A stretch of 64,000 nucleotides of DNA from Melitaea cinxia (lineage: Eukaryota > Arthropoda > Insecta > Lepidoptera > Nymphalidae), in contig NC_059409.1 in the NCBI RefSeq assembly GCF_905220565.1, forward strand, positions 6,021,501 through 6,085,500, given 5' to 3'. Position 1 is the first letter of the stretch. Every line of letters begins with the position of its first letter. This document shows, one piece after another, positions 45,001-58,800 of this stretch. The position numbers and the translations under genes were made by a program. A model generated the notes under the pieces. It did not search any database. It worked only from the letters and a program-made list of their open reading frames with translations, and was not told the DNA's origin.

Positions 45001-48000
45001 TCCGAAAACACACAATACATAAGCACAAACGCCCAGATTACAACAAACATAAAGACATATGGCCAATACAAATGTCCGTCGTGAGCGGGGATCGAAGCCA
45101 CGATCGCCATCGCAACAGTTATTGCTGTGATCGCTGCGCCAACGCGTAGTCAAGATTACATACGACCCTGAAAAAATAAAAACCACTTTATTTTTCCAGT
45201 GAATATACTAAACTAAACTTAAAAATTAGTAAAATTTGTATTTATACACAAACATTCGAGGGTTTTTTTTTTGTAAATTTTATAAAACAAACCTGAAATT
45301 AAGAATGCAAGTAGGTAGTTTTAAATTGTTTATTCACCTTTTAATGTCGGCGCATACTATGCGAAACGCGACATCGACAACTCGGCGACTAGACGCTAGG
45401 CTGTGACCGATAATCTTCTTAATCTTAATATATATAAACTAGCTGACCCTGCAAACGTTGTTTTGCCATATATTTTATTAATCCTCTTAACCCCCCCCCC
45501 CCCATAACTTAGGAGTATGAAAAATAGATGTCCGATTACCAGACCTACCCGATATGCACACAAAATTTCATAAAAATCGGTCCAGCCGTTTCGAAGGAAT
45601 ATTGTAACTACCATTGTGACACTAGAATGTTATAATATAAGACTAGCGGACCCGGCAGACGTTGTTCTGGCCGGAAAATAGCTACCAAATTTGATTGCAT
45701 ATATCCGATAACCGTGCCACCTACCCGGTCCAATTGACATAAAAACTACCCCATCTCCCAAGTTGGACCAAATTACAGATGCTTACAAAATTTGATAAAT
45801 ATTGTTCGGTAGTTCCGAGAGGTTATTGCCCACATACATCGTAACACGAAATTTTTAAATATATAGATTACGCGTCACGTTGTTTGTCTGCGATGGACTC
45901 CTAAACTACTTAACCGATTTTAATCAAATTTGCACACCGTGTGCAGTTTGATCCGACTTGAAAGATACTTACGCTATAGATTATTGCCCGTATCAAGTAG
46001 TATAAAAAGAAAATTGATCGGTGTGAATAAGATTAAGAGTAGATTCTCAAGTAGATTTTATGGTGTTGAAGCATTCATATTATGTTTCTACCGTAAGGTA
46101 GAAAGCATTTGAAGCTCTAATAGCATAATCATCGCTTTTGAGTTCTCTCAATCTGAAAAAAAACTTAAACCAGGAACCCACAATCAATCACGATTGAGTA
46201 ACGACAACAATATGTGATCTTTTTCAAATTATTTTACAATTTCTCAGAAAAATACGATTGATTTCAGTATAAAGAACATGGTCTAGAACTCTAGAGAGTC
46301 GTGTAGAGACAACGTTAAGATAAATCGTCCAAAAGCTTTAATTTTGTTAATTCTGGACAAACAGCAGCAGTGTTACCGATAGTGTACCTAAAAGTAACAA
46401 ATAAACATTTTAATGTTTCTAAAATTAACCTTCGTGACTCAGAAAAATGTAAATAGTAACACAACATATGCAGTATTTAAACTTGATTCAAATTTAAATT
46501 TATTATTGCCATAATAAAGGCAGCAGTTAAGCCTTCTAATCTTAAGGATTTCGTCCTGAAAAAGAGTTTACAAAATGCATCAAAGTTAGTGCTGTGTGGC
46601 TACGGCACTAAAGAATTTAGCCACCCCCTCTCTTCCGGTGGGTGTCGTAAGAGGCGACTAAGGGATAACAAGGTTCCACAACCACCTTGGAACTTAAGAA
46701 GCCGACCGATGGCGGGATAACCACCCAACTGCTGGCTTTGAAATACACAGGCCGAAGACGGGCACTGCGGTCACCAACCCGCCTGCCCAGCGTGGTGACT
46801 ATGGGCAAAACACATGAGTTCACGTTATTTTTGGCGTCAACTTGTGGAGGCCTATGTCCAGCAGTGGACTGTATAGGCTGTAATGATGATGATGATCAAA
46901 GTTATGTCAAATAAACGCCATATCCTTTTCTAGATCCATTATTATAATGTTAAATTTGTCATGTGTCTTATTATATTTTGCCATCGCTAAAACAATATTT
47001 TTAATGAAGTTGTAGCACTTAAAAAGTCAACTAAAATTCTATTGTAGCTGACAATCTTACCGTTGCCATTCACAATGGATTATATTTGTATAAAGAAATT
47101 GACCTTTCATTTTTCGAATCAAGACACCGGGAGATGATACTTCTCGAGGTCTCTTCACAATAAATGGTCCTTGTCGTCGTCAATTGAATAACTCTTAGGG
47201 TTTTTAACAAAAGAGGGACAGATACGGATTGAATGGTTTTGAGCGGAAGAAAAATGAATATTTAAAATTGTCGATAGTATGTGAGGTTCCAGGGATTTAG
47301 GACGTCGATTAGCATTGGAAATTTATTAATAACAAAAAAGTAAATAAATTAGTAACTTACAAAACACACACACACACACAGGCACAGTAGAGAATTTCCT
47401 GCTTAAATTTTGGAGCAGCCGGACTGAGGTAGTCCCACAGACCTTACAGAAGATCATAATAATAATGCTCTCAAGGAGTGTTGTGTTCCTGTGGTGAGTA
47501 AGGTGACCAGAGCTCCTGAGGGGAATTAGGGAATAGGGTCGACAACGCGTTTGCGATGCTTCTGTTGTTGCAGACTTCTACAAGCTACGGTAATCGCTTA
47601 CCATCAGGTGAACCGTACGCTTGTTTGCCGACCTAGTTGTATAAAAAAATAAATAAACGAATAAACCAATTTACAATAGATAATCTATGAAACAAGAAAA
47701 AGAGTACTAGAAGTAATTTATATTACCGGTTAACGCGGACTAGCAAGCTTCCTATACAGAAACGAAAAAAACCTTGACATAAGCTGTTTAATACGTAATG
47801 ATTTTATTATCCTATACGAGTATATTGTATTTTGGTGTTAAGACGTGACAATATGCTATTTTTAAATCGTTTCAATAAAATTGACATGTTATTTGTAAAA
47901 AATAACTTTTTATAACATTATCTTCGTCTTGGAAACAAAATTCAGACACGTAATTCCATTAATAAATTATTATATCTAAATCTTTCTTATGAATTACTCT

Positions 48001-51000
48001 TGTATTATGGGTGAAAATCGTATGAAAATATGTGCAATAGTTATAGATTATAGCTAACAGACTGACGATGGTACGTAATGTTTATGACAAACTTTATTTG
48101 CAGGTAGCTCCACTATACGACTTCGACGCTAAAGCTCCGGGTAATGGGTACCGGAGCTTCGTTTCCGTCGTCGACTCTTGTGTCTTACACGGACTCAAAC
48201 TTAGCCGCCAAGTGTGTACTGGACGAGACGCGTTGCTATTTCGAAAAGGCTACTTTGTTAAGTAAGTATTTTACAAATATTTTGATATAATAACAATATA
48301 AAAAACTCTTTTCCTATATGGACAAAAAGGCAAATGCTCAGCAGTAGGATGTTACAGTCGGAATCAATCAATCAATCCAGGGAAACTTGTTTTAATGTTT
48401 TAACCTTAAGGTTTACAATACAGATAAAACATAATGTATGTTTTAGAGGTTGTTATAGATATAAAGAAAAATTACAGTTTAAAAAATAAAAACTTCTGTC
48501 AAGTAATAATAAAAAGGAAAAATTCGGGTCTGGCAAGATTTCAAACCTTTTTTTACCTTAAAGAGACGAATAAGTATAGTATAAAGTTTTAAATATAATG
48601 GATGGTAAGTAGAACAGAGTTACCTCTTATCGAGGTTTTAATTTAGTATTTAATTTGCCAAAGAAGTATCATTTTAAAATGATATCAATAAAGATAAACG
48701 ATGATATCCATATATCCTGTAAGGCTTTTTCTCTTGTGATTACGCTCAAAGAGACAAACTTATGTAATGTACAACATCGTTCTATCAAGTAAAGAGGTAC
48801 TAAAAAGTCCTTATGCATTATCTTCGATATTTCATTACGAAACAAATTAAAACATAATAATTTTTCCAAGGAAATAAAATGGGGATGAAAGTTTGCATGT
48901 AATTTGTAACAAATTAAAAGTATGCACACTGCAGTTTTAGGATGTCGATTAGCAGGAAATAAACATAGGTTTTATAGTTTTGGAAAAGGGCCGTAGGTAA
49001 ACGTGATACAAATTCTTAATCCTGCAGCAATCTAATACTATTTAGTATTAGTACTAGCTATCATTGCTTACGGTACGTAAACGGTTTGCTTTTAAACAAA
49101 ATACGAAATGACGCAATTGAATTGACTTCCAATGCTATTATGATTGATAAAAATAGAATCTACGTTTTTTTTTCACACAAAAGTAGTATAGTTATAAAAA
49201 AAGTTTATTATTTGAATTGACAATTTTTAAATCGTAAGCTAACCAGACATCGTTCGTAAGTATCCCATAAAACAGAATCGTTTGATATTCTGCCAGAAAC
49301 AAAATCAAAAAGTATAGCAGCTACACGCCAACTGAACTAATTGTAAAGATTTTAAAATACTACGTCTGATTAAACAATACACGCATAAGTAGGTCACATT
49401 TGATTCGTCCCAGATATTCTAAATGAAAGATACAAAAATATACGATAGAATATTGTGTTTATACATAAAATACATATTATTGTTTGTTTTGTTAGTAGAA
49501 CATGTGAATTGTCGATTGTAGTTATAAGCACGTGCTTGCACTAAGAAATTTATAAATTTATGTCATACAATGTAATGTTTATTTTACTTTTGTAGACAGA
49601 TTGCGTGTATAAAGAAAGTTGCCTATATTTACCTAAATGTGTTTGATTTATTACAATAAATTAACTGAACTATTACTTATAACGAAATATTTAATGATTG
49701 TATTTATTGTTACGTAAATAATTTCAAATGTAAAATGAAAATGATGCAATACGACTTCATAAAAAACTTTAACATCTTATTCCACTTCATCATCACTTCA
49801 GCCTATCGCAGTTAACTGCTGGACATAGGCCTTTACAAATTCGCGCCGAAAATGGCGTGAACTCATGTGTGTTGCCCATAGTCACCACGCTGAGCAACAC
49901 ACATGAGTTCACGCCGGATTGGTGACCGCAGGGCTAGCTTTGTCGAACCAAAGACGCTGCTGACCGTCTTCACCCTATGTATTTCAAAACCAGTAGTTGG
50001 ATGGTTATCCGGCCATTGGACGGCTTTTGAAATTCCAAGGTGGTAGTGGAACTGTGTTATCTCTTAGTCGCCTCTTATGACATCCGCGGGAAGAGATGGA
50101 GTGGCTAGATTCTTTCCTGCCGTAACCACACAGCAAATTCAATTTATCTTTGTGACATTTCGCTAATAAAAATATTTTAGGGAGGTAGAATCATGTGGGC
50201 AACTGCTAGCATCGTTGGGTACGTGTTTACACCACCTCCAGACTTTACTCTCGTGGGCAGCGCCAGGGGAATTGTTTCCCACTGAACCACACACACCAGA
50301 GGAGTTGTTCTCACAGGCGGACCCAATAAATCAATACTGCTTTTATGGAAGATGTCTAGGATTTCAGGTAACAGATTAGTAGTTACTATTTTCTTCATTT
50401 ATTATAAATAATTATACACGTACCTATCTATATTCATGTTTATCTGTTAACAGATAATTTATATTAAAAAGCTACGTTAACTTAAACTTAGAAGTGTAGA
50501 TTTTTCTTGTGATGTTGAATTGAGAAAAAAAAAACACATCTAAAATAAATTTTGGCGCTTTGTAGTTTGAATTAAATTTATTTAAAATTGTATTCTAAAG
50601 TTTTGCTTTTAAAGTAAAAAGTTCTTAAGACATTTTGATTTAGTTAAAAGTGTGTTTTTTGTTAAATTTATTTATTATTTTACGGTTATGCATGTCCTAT
50701 TTATGATATATTAAAGTAAATTGGCGTTGCTGTCTCCTACGAATATAAAAATTTGCATTTTTATTATCATTATTACCCATTAAAGAGACACCAATAGTTT
50801 TTAATTTATTGTAAAAAAAAATAATAAAAATTTACCTTGTTATTACTTGATTAATCGTTGAAAAATTAAAAATTTTAAGACGTTATGACGGAAAAATAAC
50901 AACCTAAAAAAACTATTTTATAATTACGGTCGTATAGATATCGGTTGATAATTGGAGTAATATGTATAAGTTTGTTAATTTTTTTTTACATTTTTCCACG

Positions 51001-54000
51001 TTACAGACAGCAAACCATAAAAGACTGTATAGGTAATTAAGATTTCGTCACGAAGCATTATATGTAAATTAAGTATTTAAACGATTACAATGTATTTACA
51101 TTAATAATAATATATCTTCGATTTTGTTCGATAACTTGCCGCCATCACGTAGGTAGTAATAAAATTTCGTTGCTGTAAAAATTTTGGGACTTCTCACAAA
51201 ACAATTGCGACAAGTTGTTTTCGTCGGTTTCGTCGTCGACAGACCTTTCTTGATCTTTCTGTGAAACAATTCTGAAGAGATCGAAACAGATTGATATCTA
51301 AGGGTGGAAGGTCTGAGCTATATGGTAGATGCAATAACACTTACCAGTCAAACTCTCTCAATTTATGTTGAGTGGCTAAAAACTTATGTGGTCGGGTGTT
51401 GTCATGATGAAAGACCACACCTTTTCTGTTGATCAATTCTGACCGCATATTCTCAATTTAAAAAACAAATCCCAATCGATGGGTTTGCCCGGCGGTTTTA
51501 CCGCTCATAATGATTCTTTCATTTTTCATCCCACAGTATACGCAACATCACCTTTATATGATATAATTTAATGAAACAATTTTGTATTGTTATGAACGTT
51601 GTTTTCGAAAGTTTGACGGTTACATACACTTCGGCGGTTCATTTTCATTTATATAAAATACTAACACAAAAAATTTCACATATTTGTCATATATTTCCAG
51701 TGTGTTTAGAAAGATATAGTTAATAATGAAATATAACAGTAACGTTCATTAACATTCCTATGACCTGAAATAAAAAAATGTATACTTATGTACATGGTTA
51801 AATAACAATAGCATTTTTGTTACCGTTTTATAGTAATAAGTTGCTGGTATTTTAATTTGAATTTTTTGTTCTTTTTTACCACAACCTTTCTGAACATATT
51901 AATCTACAGCATTATTTGTCGCTGTATCTGGTTAGCATTAGCTACTCGTATTTTTTTTTTAATTATTTTAATATAGGTTTTTTATTTAATATAGACCATC
52001 TTTTTTCCAGATATAATATGTAACTGACTACTTTTCCTTTTATTTTGAAATTTGCATAATTATGTGACAAAGTTAATTAACAATGTAGATTATTCGTAAT
52101 TAAATATTTAATATACATTTAACAATTTTGTGTCGACATTGAAGTTACTTTAATAAAATAAAAATAAAATGATACGGGAAAAAACATTCTTTAGAATATT
52201 TAGTTTATAATGAAACTACTTTTTTGGATTTTATCGCGGTTTATTAAGGCGCCTCCCTGACCAAAACGCCGCGCTAGCCGTTTTTTGTGCACTTTTTTGG
52301 AGCTATCTACTTGTTAATGGAAAGAAGAATCAAACTAATAAAAACACAGTTAAATTCTGCATAATTTTAATTATACAATGGTAGATTTTTTTTTTTTTTT
52401 TTGAAGGAATAGATGTTAAATAATCTCCTTACAACGATACCACAAAAATGAGAAATAGTGATTGATAATATGCATCTCCTCGTAAAGTAAACATTATTTT
52501 ATTTTGCAACCGACACCAATGGATTGACAATTTAATACTGAACAATACGTAAGAATTTTTTTTTTCAAAAGACCCAAATTTGAATTTTTATAGATTTTTT
52601 TCTAAAATCTGGGCGTATTCACTACTGTAACTCAAGCACAGGGTATCGGAATTCAGTCTGCCGCAAGGTTTGGAGGGAGAAGCTTGTGTTGTTTGTCACC
52701 GTGTCGGCTAGCGCACGCTCAATACACAATATCAATTAACAATAATAAATTTATTAGCATCTTGTTAGCATTTATTGTTGAAGTTTATAAAATAAAATTT
52801 ACTTTGTTTTAAATAAAAAAAAAAGTTGTTTGTTAAAAATAAAATATTTTTCTACTTACACTGTCTGAATAATAAAGATAGATTGCTTTTTAACCGACTT
52901 CCAAAAAAGGAGGAGATTCCCAATTCGATTGTATTTTGTTTTAACCGACTTTCAAAAAAGGAGGAGGTTCTCAATTCGACTGTATTTTTTATGTATGTGG
53001 ACATCAGAACTTTTAACTGGGTGGACCGATTTCGACAAAAAAAAATTTAGTCGAAAAGTGGTGTGTGTCATTTGGTCCCATTTAAATTTATTTGAGATCT
53101 AACAACTACTTTTCGAGTTAGATCTAATAATGCGTTTTTACTTGACGCTTTTTTCGTCGACCTACGTTATATTATAACGCATAACTTTCTACTGGATGTA
53201 CTGATTTTGATTATTCTTTTTTTGTTGAAAAGGAGATATCCCTAGTTTTGTACCATGATAAGGAAACCAGGATTTGATGATGGGATCCCAGATAAATCGA
53301 GGGAAACTCTCGAAAATCCGCATAACTTTTTACTGGGTGTACCGATTTTGATAATTTTTTATTTAATCGAAAGCTGATGTTTATCATGACATTTAGTATC
53401 ATCATATTTAAATTTTATCGAGATCTAATAACTACTTTTTGAGTAATCTTTGATAACGCGTAGTTACTTGACTATTTTTTCGTCGATCTACGTTGTATTA
53501 CTTGTTGATGTAATTGAATTTTCGTTTGCGAGCAAATACAATTATTAGCAATAAGATCGCCTGGTTGAACAATTTATTACTATAATTGCTTATTATGTAA
53601 ATTTTGTTCTTTATTTACATGTGCAATAAAGTATATTATTATTATTATTATTAGGACCTGGGTGACCGAGCTTAGCTCGGTATTTTTAGTAAATCGTGTT
53701 TTTTGGAATTCATATTTAAATTCGAATTACATATTTATAAAATATGAATAATATTTTTTTTAAAATAACGAGTGCAATTAAAAAAAAGGAAAAAAATAAT
53801 TGATCAGGGACATTGGGATTTGAACCATGATCTCCTCGGTTGATCCCATAGAGCAAAAACAAACTTTGTTTTTGCTCTATGGTTGATCCCGACCGGCCGA
53901 TTTCCCACCGAGCTATTACAACTTTAATGACAGTTGCGAAATTTACCTTCGTATTCTAACGATATTATAGCTATTTTTTCATTCCCTAAAAACAGGGATT

Positions 54001-54586
54001 AAACGTCATTTTCTAAAAGTGAATCCTAGTTAGATGGATTTATCTCCCCCGAAACCTCCTATATACTAAATTTTATGGAAATCGTTGGAGCCGTTTCCGA
54101 GATTCAGATTATATATATATATACAAGAATTGCTCGTTTAATAGTATAAGATAGATAACTCGCCTTCAATCCAAAAAGTCAACACCAAACGAGTATCATG
54201 AATACTTATACTTCACTACATAGTATAAAACAAAGTCGCTTTCCACAGTCTGTATGCTAAGATCTTTAAACCTACGCAACGGTAATATAATAATGTACTA
54301 ATATATAATATATACATTATAATGTAATACAATATATTTTTTATATATTAGTATCTTTTCATCTATATATATTTTATATTTAGTATCAGCATTGCACCCG
54401 TGCGACGCCGGGGCGAGTCGCTAGTATTAGAATAAAAGTTGTAAGTATTCATTATGAACGTAAGTGTAGTGACTGAATTCATTACCAAAATTATTTATGC
54501 ACCAATTAAATAAAATTAATTTACTTTTTATTGTACACAGCAAATATATTATATATTATATTAATATTAAATAAAATATATTTGTA

Positions 54587-54628
<42 letters not shown>

Positions 54629-55773
54629 TAACGTAGGTGTTGTCACTGAATTCATTACCAAAATTAATTTACTCACCAATTAACATTTCTTTCTTTCTTT
54701 AAAAAAAAAATTTTTTAATGAATGCCATGTCTACGGACTCCATGATCTATATTTTTTACGCGTATTCGTAAGTTGTTTACCAAATAGCGCTAGTAGTGTT
54801 TTACGAAGTATTGTAGAGGTGGGGTGCGGCAAAGAGGGAACGAATGCTCAAGGTTATTTGGTCGGGGTAGCGCCTTAAGTTTTTTAATGCCCGGCGTTTC
54901 GGATACTTTACAGCAAACATGAGGAATGTTCTCGTAAAAAACTTCATTTTAATTAAGGACCTAATTGAATATTCGACCTAATTTTTTTCAATGTTACAGT
55001 TTCTTCCATCAATGCGTGGTATACTAAAGGGTATATCCATATGTATGGCTGGTTTCTCCGAAGCGTACTACAGTCACGGTAATCTCATTAGTTCCGTTTG
55101 GACGGGAGGGCAGTATTTAATAGATCCAGAAATGCGCGCAAGGCGTATTGTAAATATCAGTCAGTCAGCTAGTGTGGATTTCTGCAAGGCGTTTTGGTTT
55201 TTAGCAGAGAGTGGTAAGCATTTCGGCTTCTATTTGTGACTATTTTTTGTATGTTACGAGTTTATCTTTTAACAGTTTTTTTTTTCTCGAAAAAATAGAA
55301 AATTTAGTCGAAAAATCAAAATTTCTAAAGATTTTTCCGAGGCAACGGTTAAGACTGGAGAAAATGACCGTCCATAAATGAAAAAAATACTTTTTAATAC
55401 AATAAAAAGGAGGATTGTCGCAAATCTTTACATACATTTCTTATCATAGTATATTATTTAAATAAACCTTTTCGATTAAATTTTCTAAAAATTGTATAGT
55501 TATCTAACTCCAGGTTAATGAACAAGCCCAGTGGTGAAAATTATAATATTTATTGTTATATTTACGATAATGAAACTTGAGATAATATTCATTCATACGA
55601 TTTATAAATTAACTAGAGCTGTATGTACCCTGCGTGCGTTGCTACGGTTTTTTTTTGGTCGTATCAACTCTAAAACCTTTGTGGACTCATGCACAACGCT
55701 TTGCTGAAGATCATGACATGATCAAATGCATAGTTTACGAGTCTATAAAGGACATACAGACAAACATTCATTA

Positions 55774-55828
<55 letters not shown>

Positions 55829-58800
55829 TCAAGGGAAATAGAAAACAATATATTAAACAATAAACAAATGATTCTATTTATAAATTAATTACTTGATTTT
55901 TACGCGTTAAGGAAATAGTGACTTAACAATTGACATTAAAGGCGTAACTCCAGCTTGGGTAAAAAGTAAACTATTGATTAATTGCAGAAATGTTTTTACT
56001 GCATTATTAAGTGTTTTCAAATTTATTCAGAACCGTCAGAACTTTTATCAATGTTTATAACTAAAACATTCTGCTCTGCGAGTTTTGTAACGTCGTTTAA
56101 GTCTCCATGTAATGTTTTTCTGACCACGTGGGTACAGCATTTCTTGAATTTGTAGTTCTGCTATCACTTGGTCCATTATTATTTTGACGAATAGGTATAA
56201 ATTTAAAAATTGACAAAAGGAGTATCCTTACTGTCTTAGGGTTTAATTAGGCAATGTGAACTCGGCTTTATAATATACTTTAATCTAACGATCAAGGGTA
56301 CATAACTAAGCTAAGTGATAACTATGAGTCACTATTCTTAACGCAAATAAGTACTATAATCAGTCATTATTCTTAACGCAAATAATACTATAGTAAAAAC
56401 ATATAATAATAATTAGTTTACTTTCAGAAATAATGAAACGGGTACCAAGTTTAATGTCGTCGACGGTGGCCGTCAATAAATTAATAACGTTGCCCCCTGA
56501 ACCTATAGCCGTGACTACGAAGGAAGGGAAAGAGTTGACGATATTACCCCCTGAGATGCATATAGGCCTACAAGGACTTAATGTTAGATTGATCAGCGTT
56601 AATAAGAGAAATGGCATGGTGAGCTTTTTTTGTGTCTTAAAATCCAGTATTTGAATTTCATCTAGCAACAATAAGTTTTAATTCAATTTGACTACCCCGT
56701 TGGCGCAGTTTGTAATGGCCCTGCTTTCTGTTCCGCGTGTTGCGGGTTCGATTTCCGCCTTAGTCTGGGTCTAATATTTGTACTTATATATATTCTATGT
56801 ATTTTTATCAAAGAAAATATATTTATAACAGTCGGCTGTTACCTATAACACAAGCATTAAGTTGCTTACCGTAGGAACAGACGAGCGTGTCTATGTGTGT
56901 ATCTCGTGCTTGAAGGATAAAGGAAAACAGTCGTTTATGAACCGATTTTGACAATTCTTTTTTTTTTTTTTTTGTTGCGAAGGAGATATCCCTAGTTCTG
57001 TACCATGATAAGGAAACCAGGATCTGATGATGGGATCCCAAAGAAATTGAGGGAAACTCGAAAATCCGCATAACTTTTTACTGGCTTTACCGATTTTGAC
57101 GATTTTTACGACGATTCAATCGAAAGCCTATGTTTATCATGTGGTCACATTTAAATTTCATCAAAATCTGATTACAATTTTTGGAGTAATCTTTGATAAT
57201 GCGTATTTACTTGACTATTTTTTCGACTACCTACGTTGTATTACTTGTCGATATAATTGAAGTCAGTTTTTCTTCGTTTGCCCGCAAACACAATTATTTA
57301 AATATAAGTTTAACGCAATAATTAAATAAATTATTGAGTTACGAACTTCAATACTATCTAGTTTGATTTAGGAATTTAGCTATGACTCTTGACATATTAA
57401 ACAACCTTATAAATAAAGTTGTTAAATCACTATTTCCTTAACGCTTAAAAATGAAGTAATTAATTTATAAATAAATTTATTTGTTTATTGTTAATATATT
57501 GTTTTCTGTTTCCCTTTATACATAATACGACGTTTGATGTAAACAAGAACATAGAACATAAAAACAACTCTTCTTTTTGAAGGAATATTGATTTTAAACA
57601 AGCAAACAAAGTCGTATAATATTTCTATACATAACATGTATACTCCATAGGCAGGTGAAGGATCCTCTACCCTCCCGCCAGCAGAGGGCGTAATATTTCA
57701 CTGCCATGGAGGAGGCTTCGTCGCCCAGAGTTCGAAATCTCACGAAACTTACTTAAGGGAATGGGCAGCTAAACTTAACATGCCCATACTATCAGTGGAC
57801 TACAGTCTAGCACCACAGGCGCCTTTCCCAAGGGCATTAGAAGAGGTCTTCTACGCTTATTGCTGGATGATAAACAATTTTAAAGAAATTGGAACTACTG
57901 GTAAGGATCTTTTTGTTTTTATTTTATTTGTGTATATCGCGATCTTTAATAGGTCACGGTGGTTCAAAATTAGAACTTTCACAATAGTTTTTACAAAGTT
58001 ATGCCAAAAAAACTAATGTTTTAATTATTCGAAATAGCTGCCCTGTAAAACTTAAATATATAGAACTACTAGCTGACCCCGCAAACGTTATTTTGCCATA
58101 TATTTTATTAACCTTCTCCATCCCCCCCCCCCCTTATAACTTGGGCGTATGAAAAATAGATGTTGTTCGATTCTCAGACCTACCCGATATGCACACAAAA
58201 TTTCATGAGAATCGGTCAAGCCGTTTCGAAGGAGGTTAACTACAAACACCGCGACACGAGAATTTTATATATTAGATGATGATATTTACTGGACCATTTT
58301 TTTCCACATATTCACAGGTAAACGAATTGTATTCGCGGGTGATTCGGCGGGTGCGAATCTAATCGCGGGCTGTACGCTCAAAATCCTGGAGGCCGGTCTA
58401 CGACCCCCCGAGGGTCTGTTCATGGCGTACGCTCCCTTACTCATCAGTTTTGTACCGAGTCCTGCAAGACTTCTTTGCTTGATGGATCCCCTACTGCCTT
58501 TTGGATTCATGATGAGATGTCTTAAAGGTTAGTGCGTAGTATTTAATGGTAACAGTAATTTTTCTAGGACCTTTCCTATAATACACACTATTTTTATTTA
58601 ACAGTACCAGCTTCTGTTTCAACCGGTTTTTTTTGGGTTTGTTTGTTGTTCTCACATTACACGTATAGGTCTGCTTTAAAAATTATAGTACTTTTATTGT
58701 TTTTTTTTTTTTGTTTCTCTATGCTCCTTAAATACTTCTAAAATATTGCTAAACGTCAAATAGTTTTATATTTTTATTGTTCTACTATAACAAATTAAGT

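Noticed and set aside
50177..50398. 73-codon minus-strand frame
   Set aside because: It is the shadow of HSL exon 3 on the opposite strand, which has conserved homology and matching splice phases.
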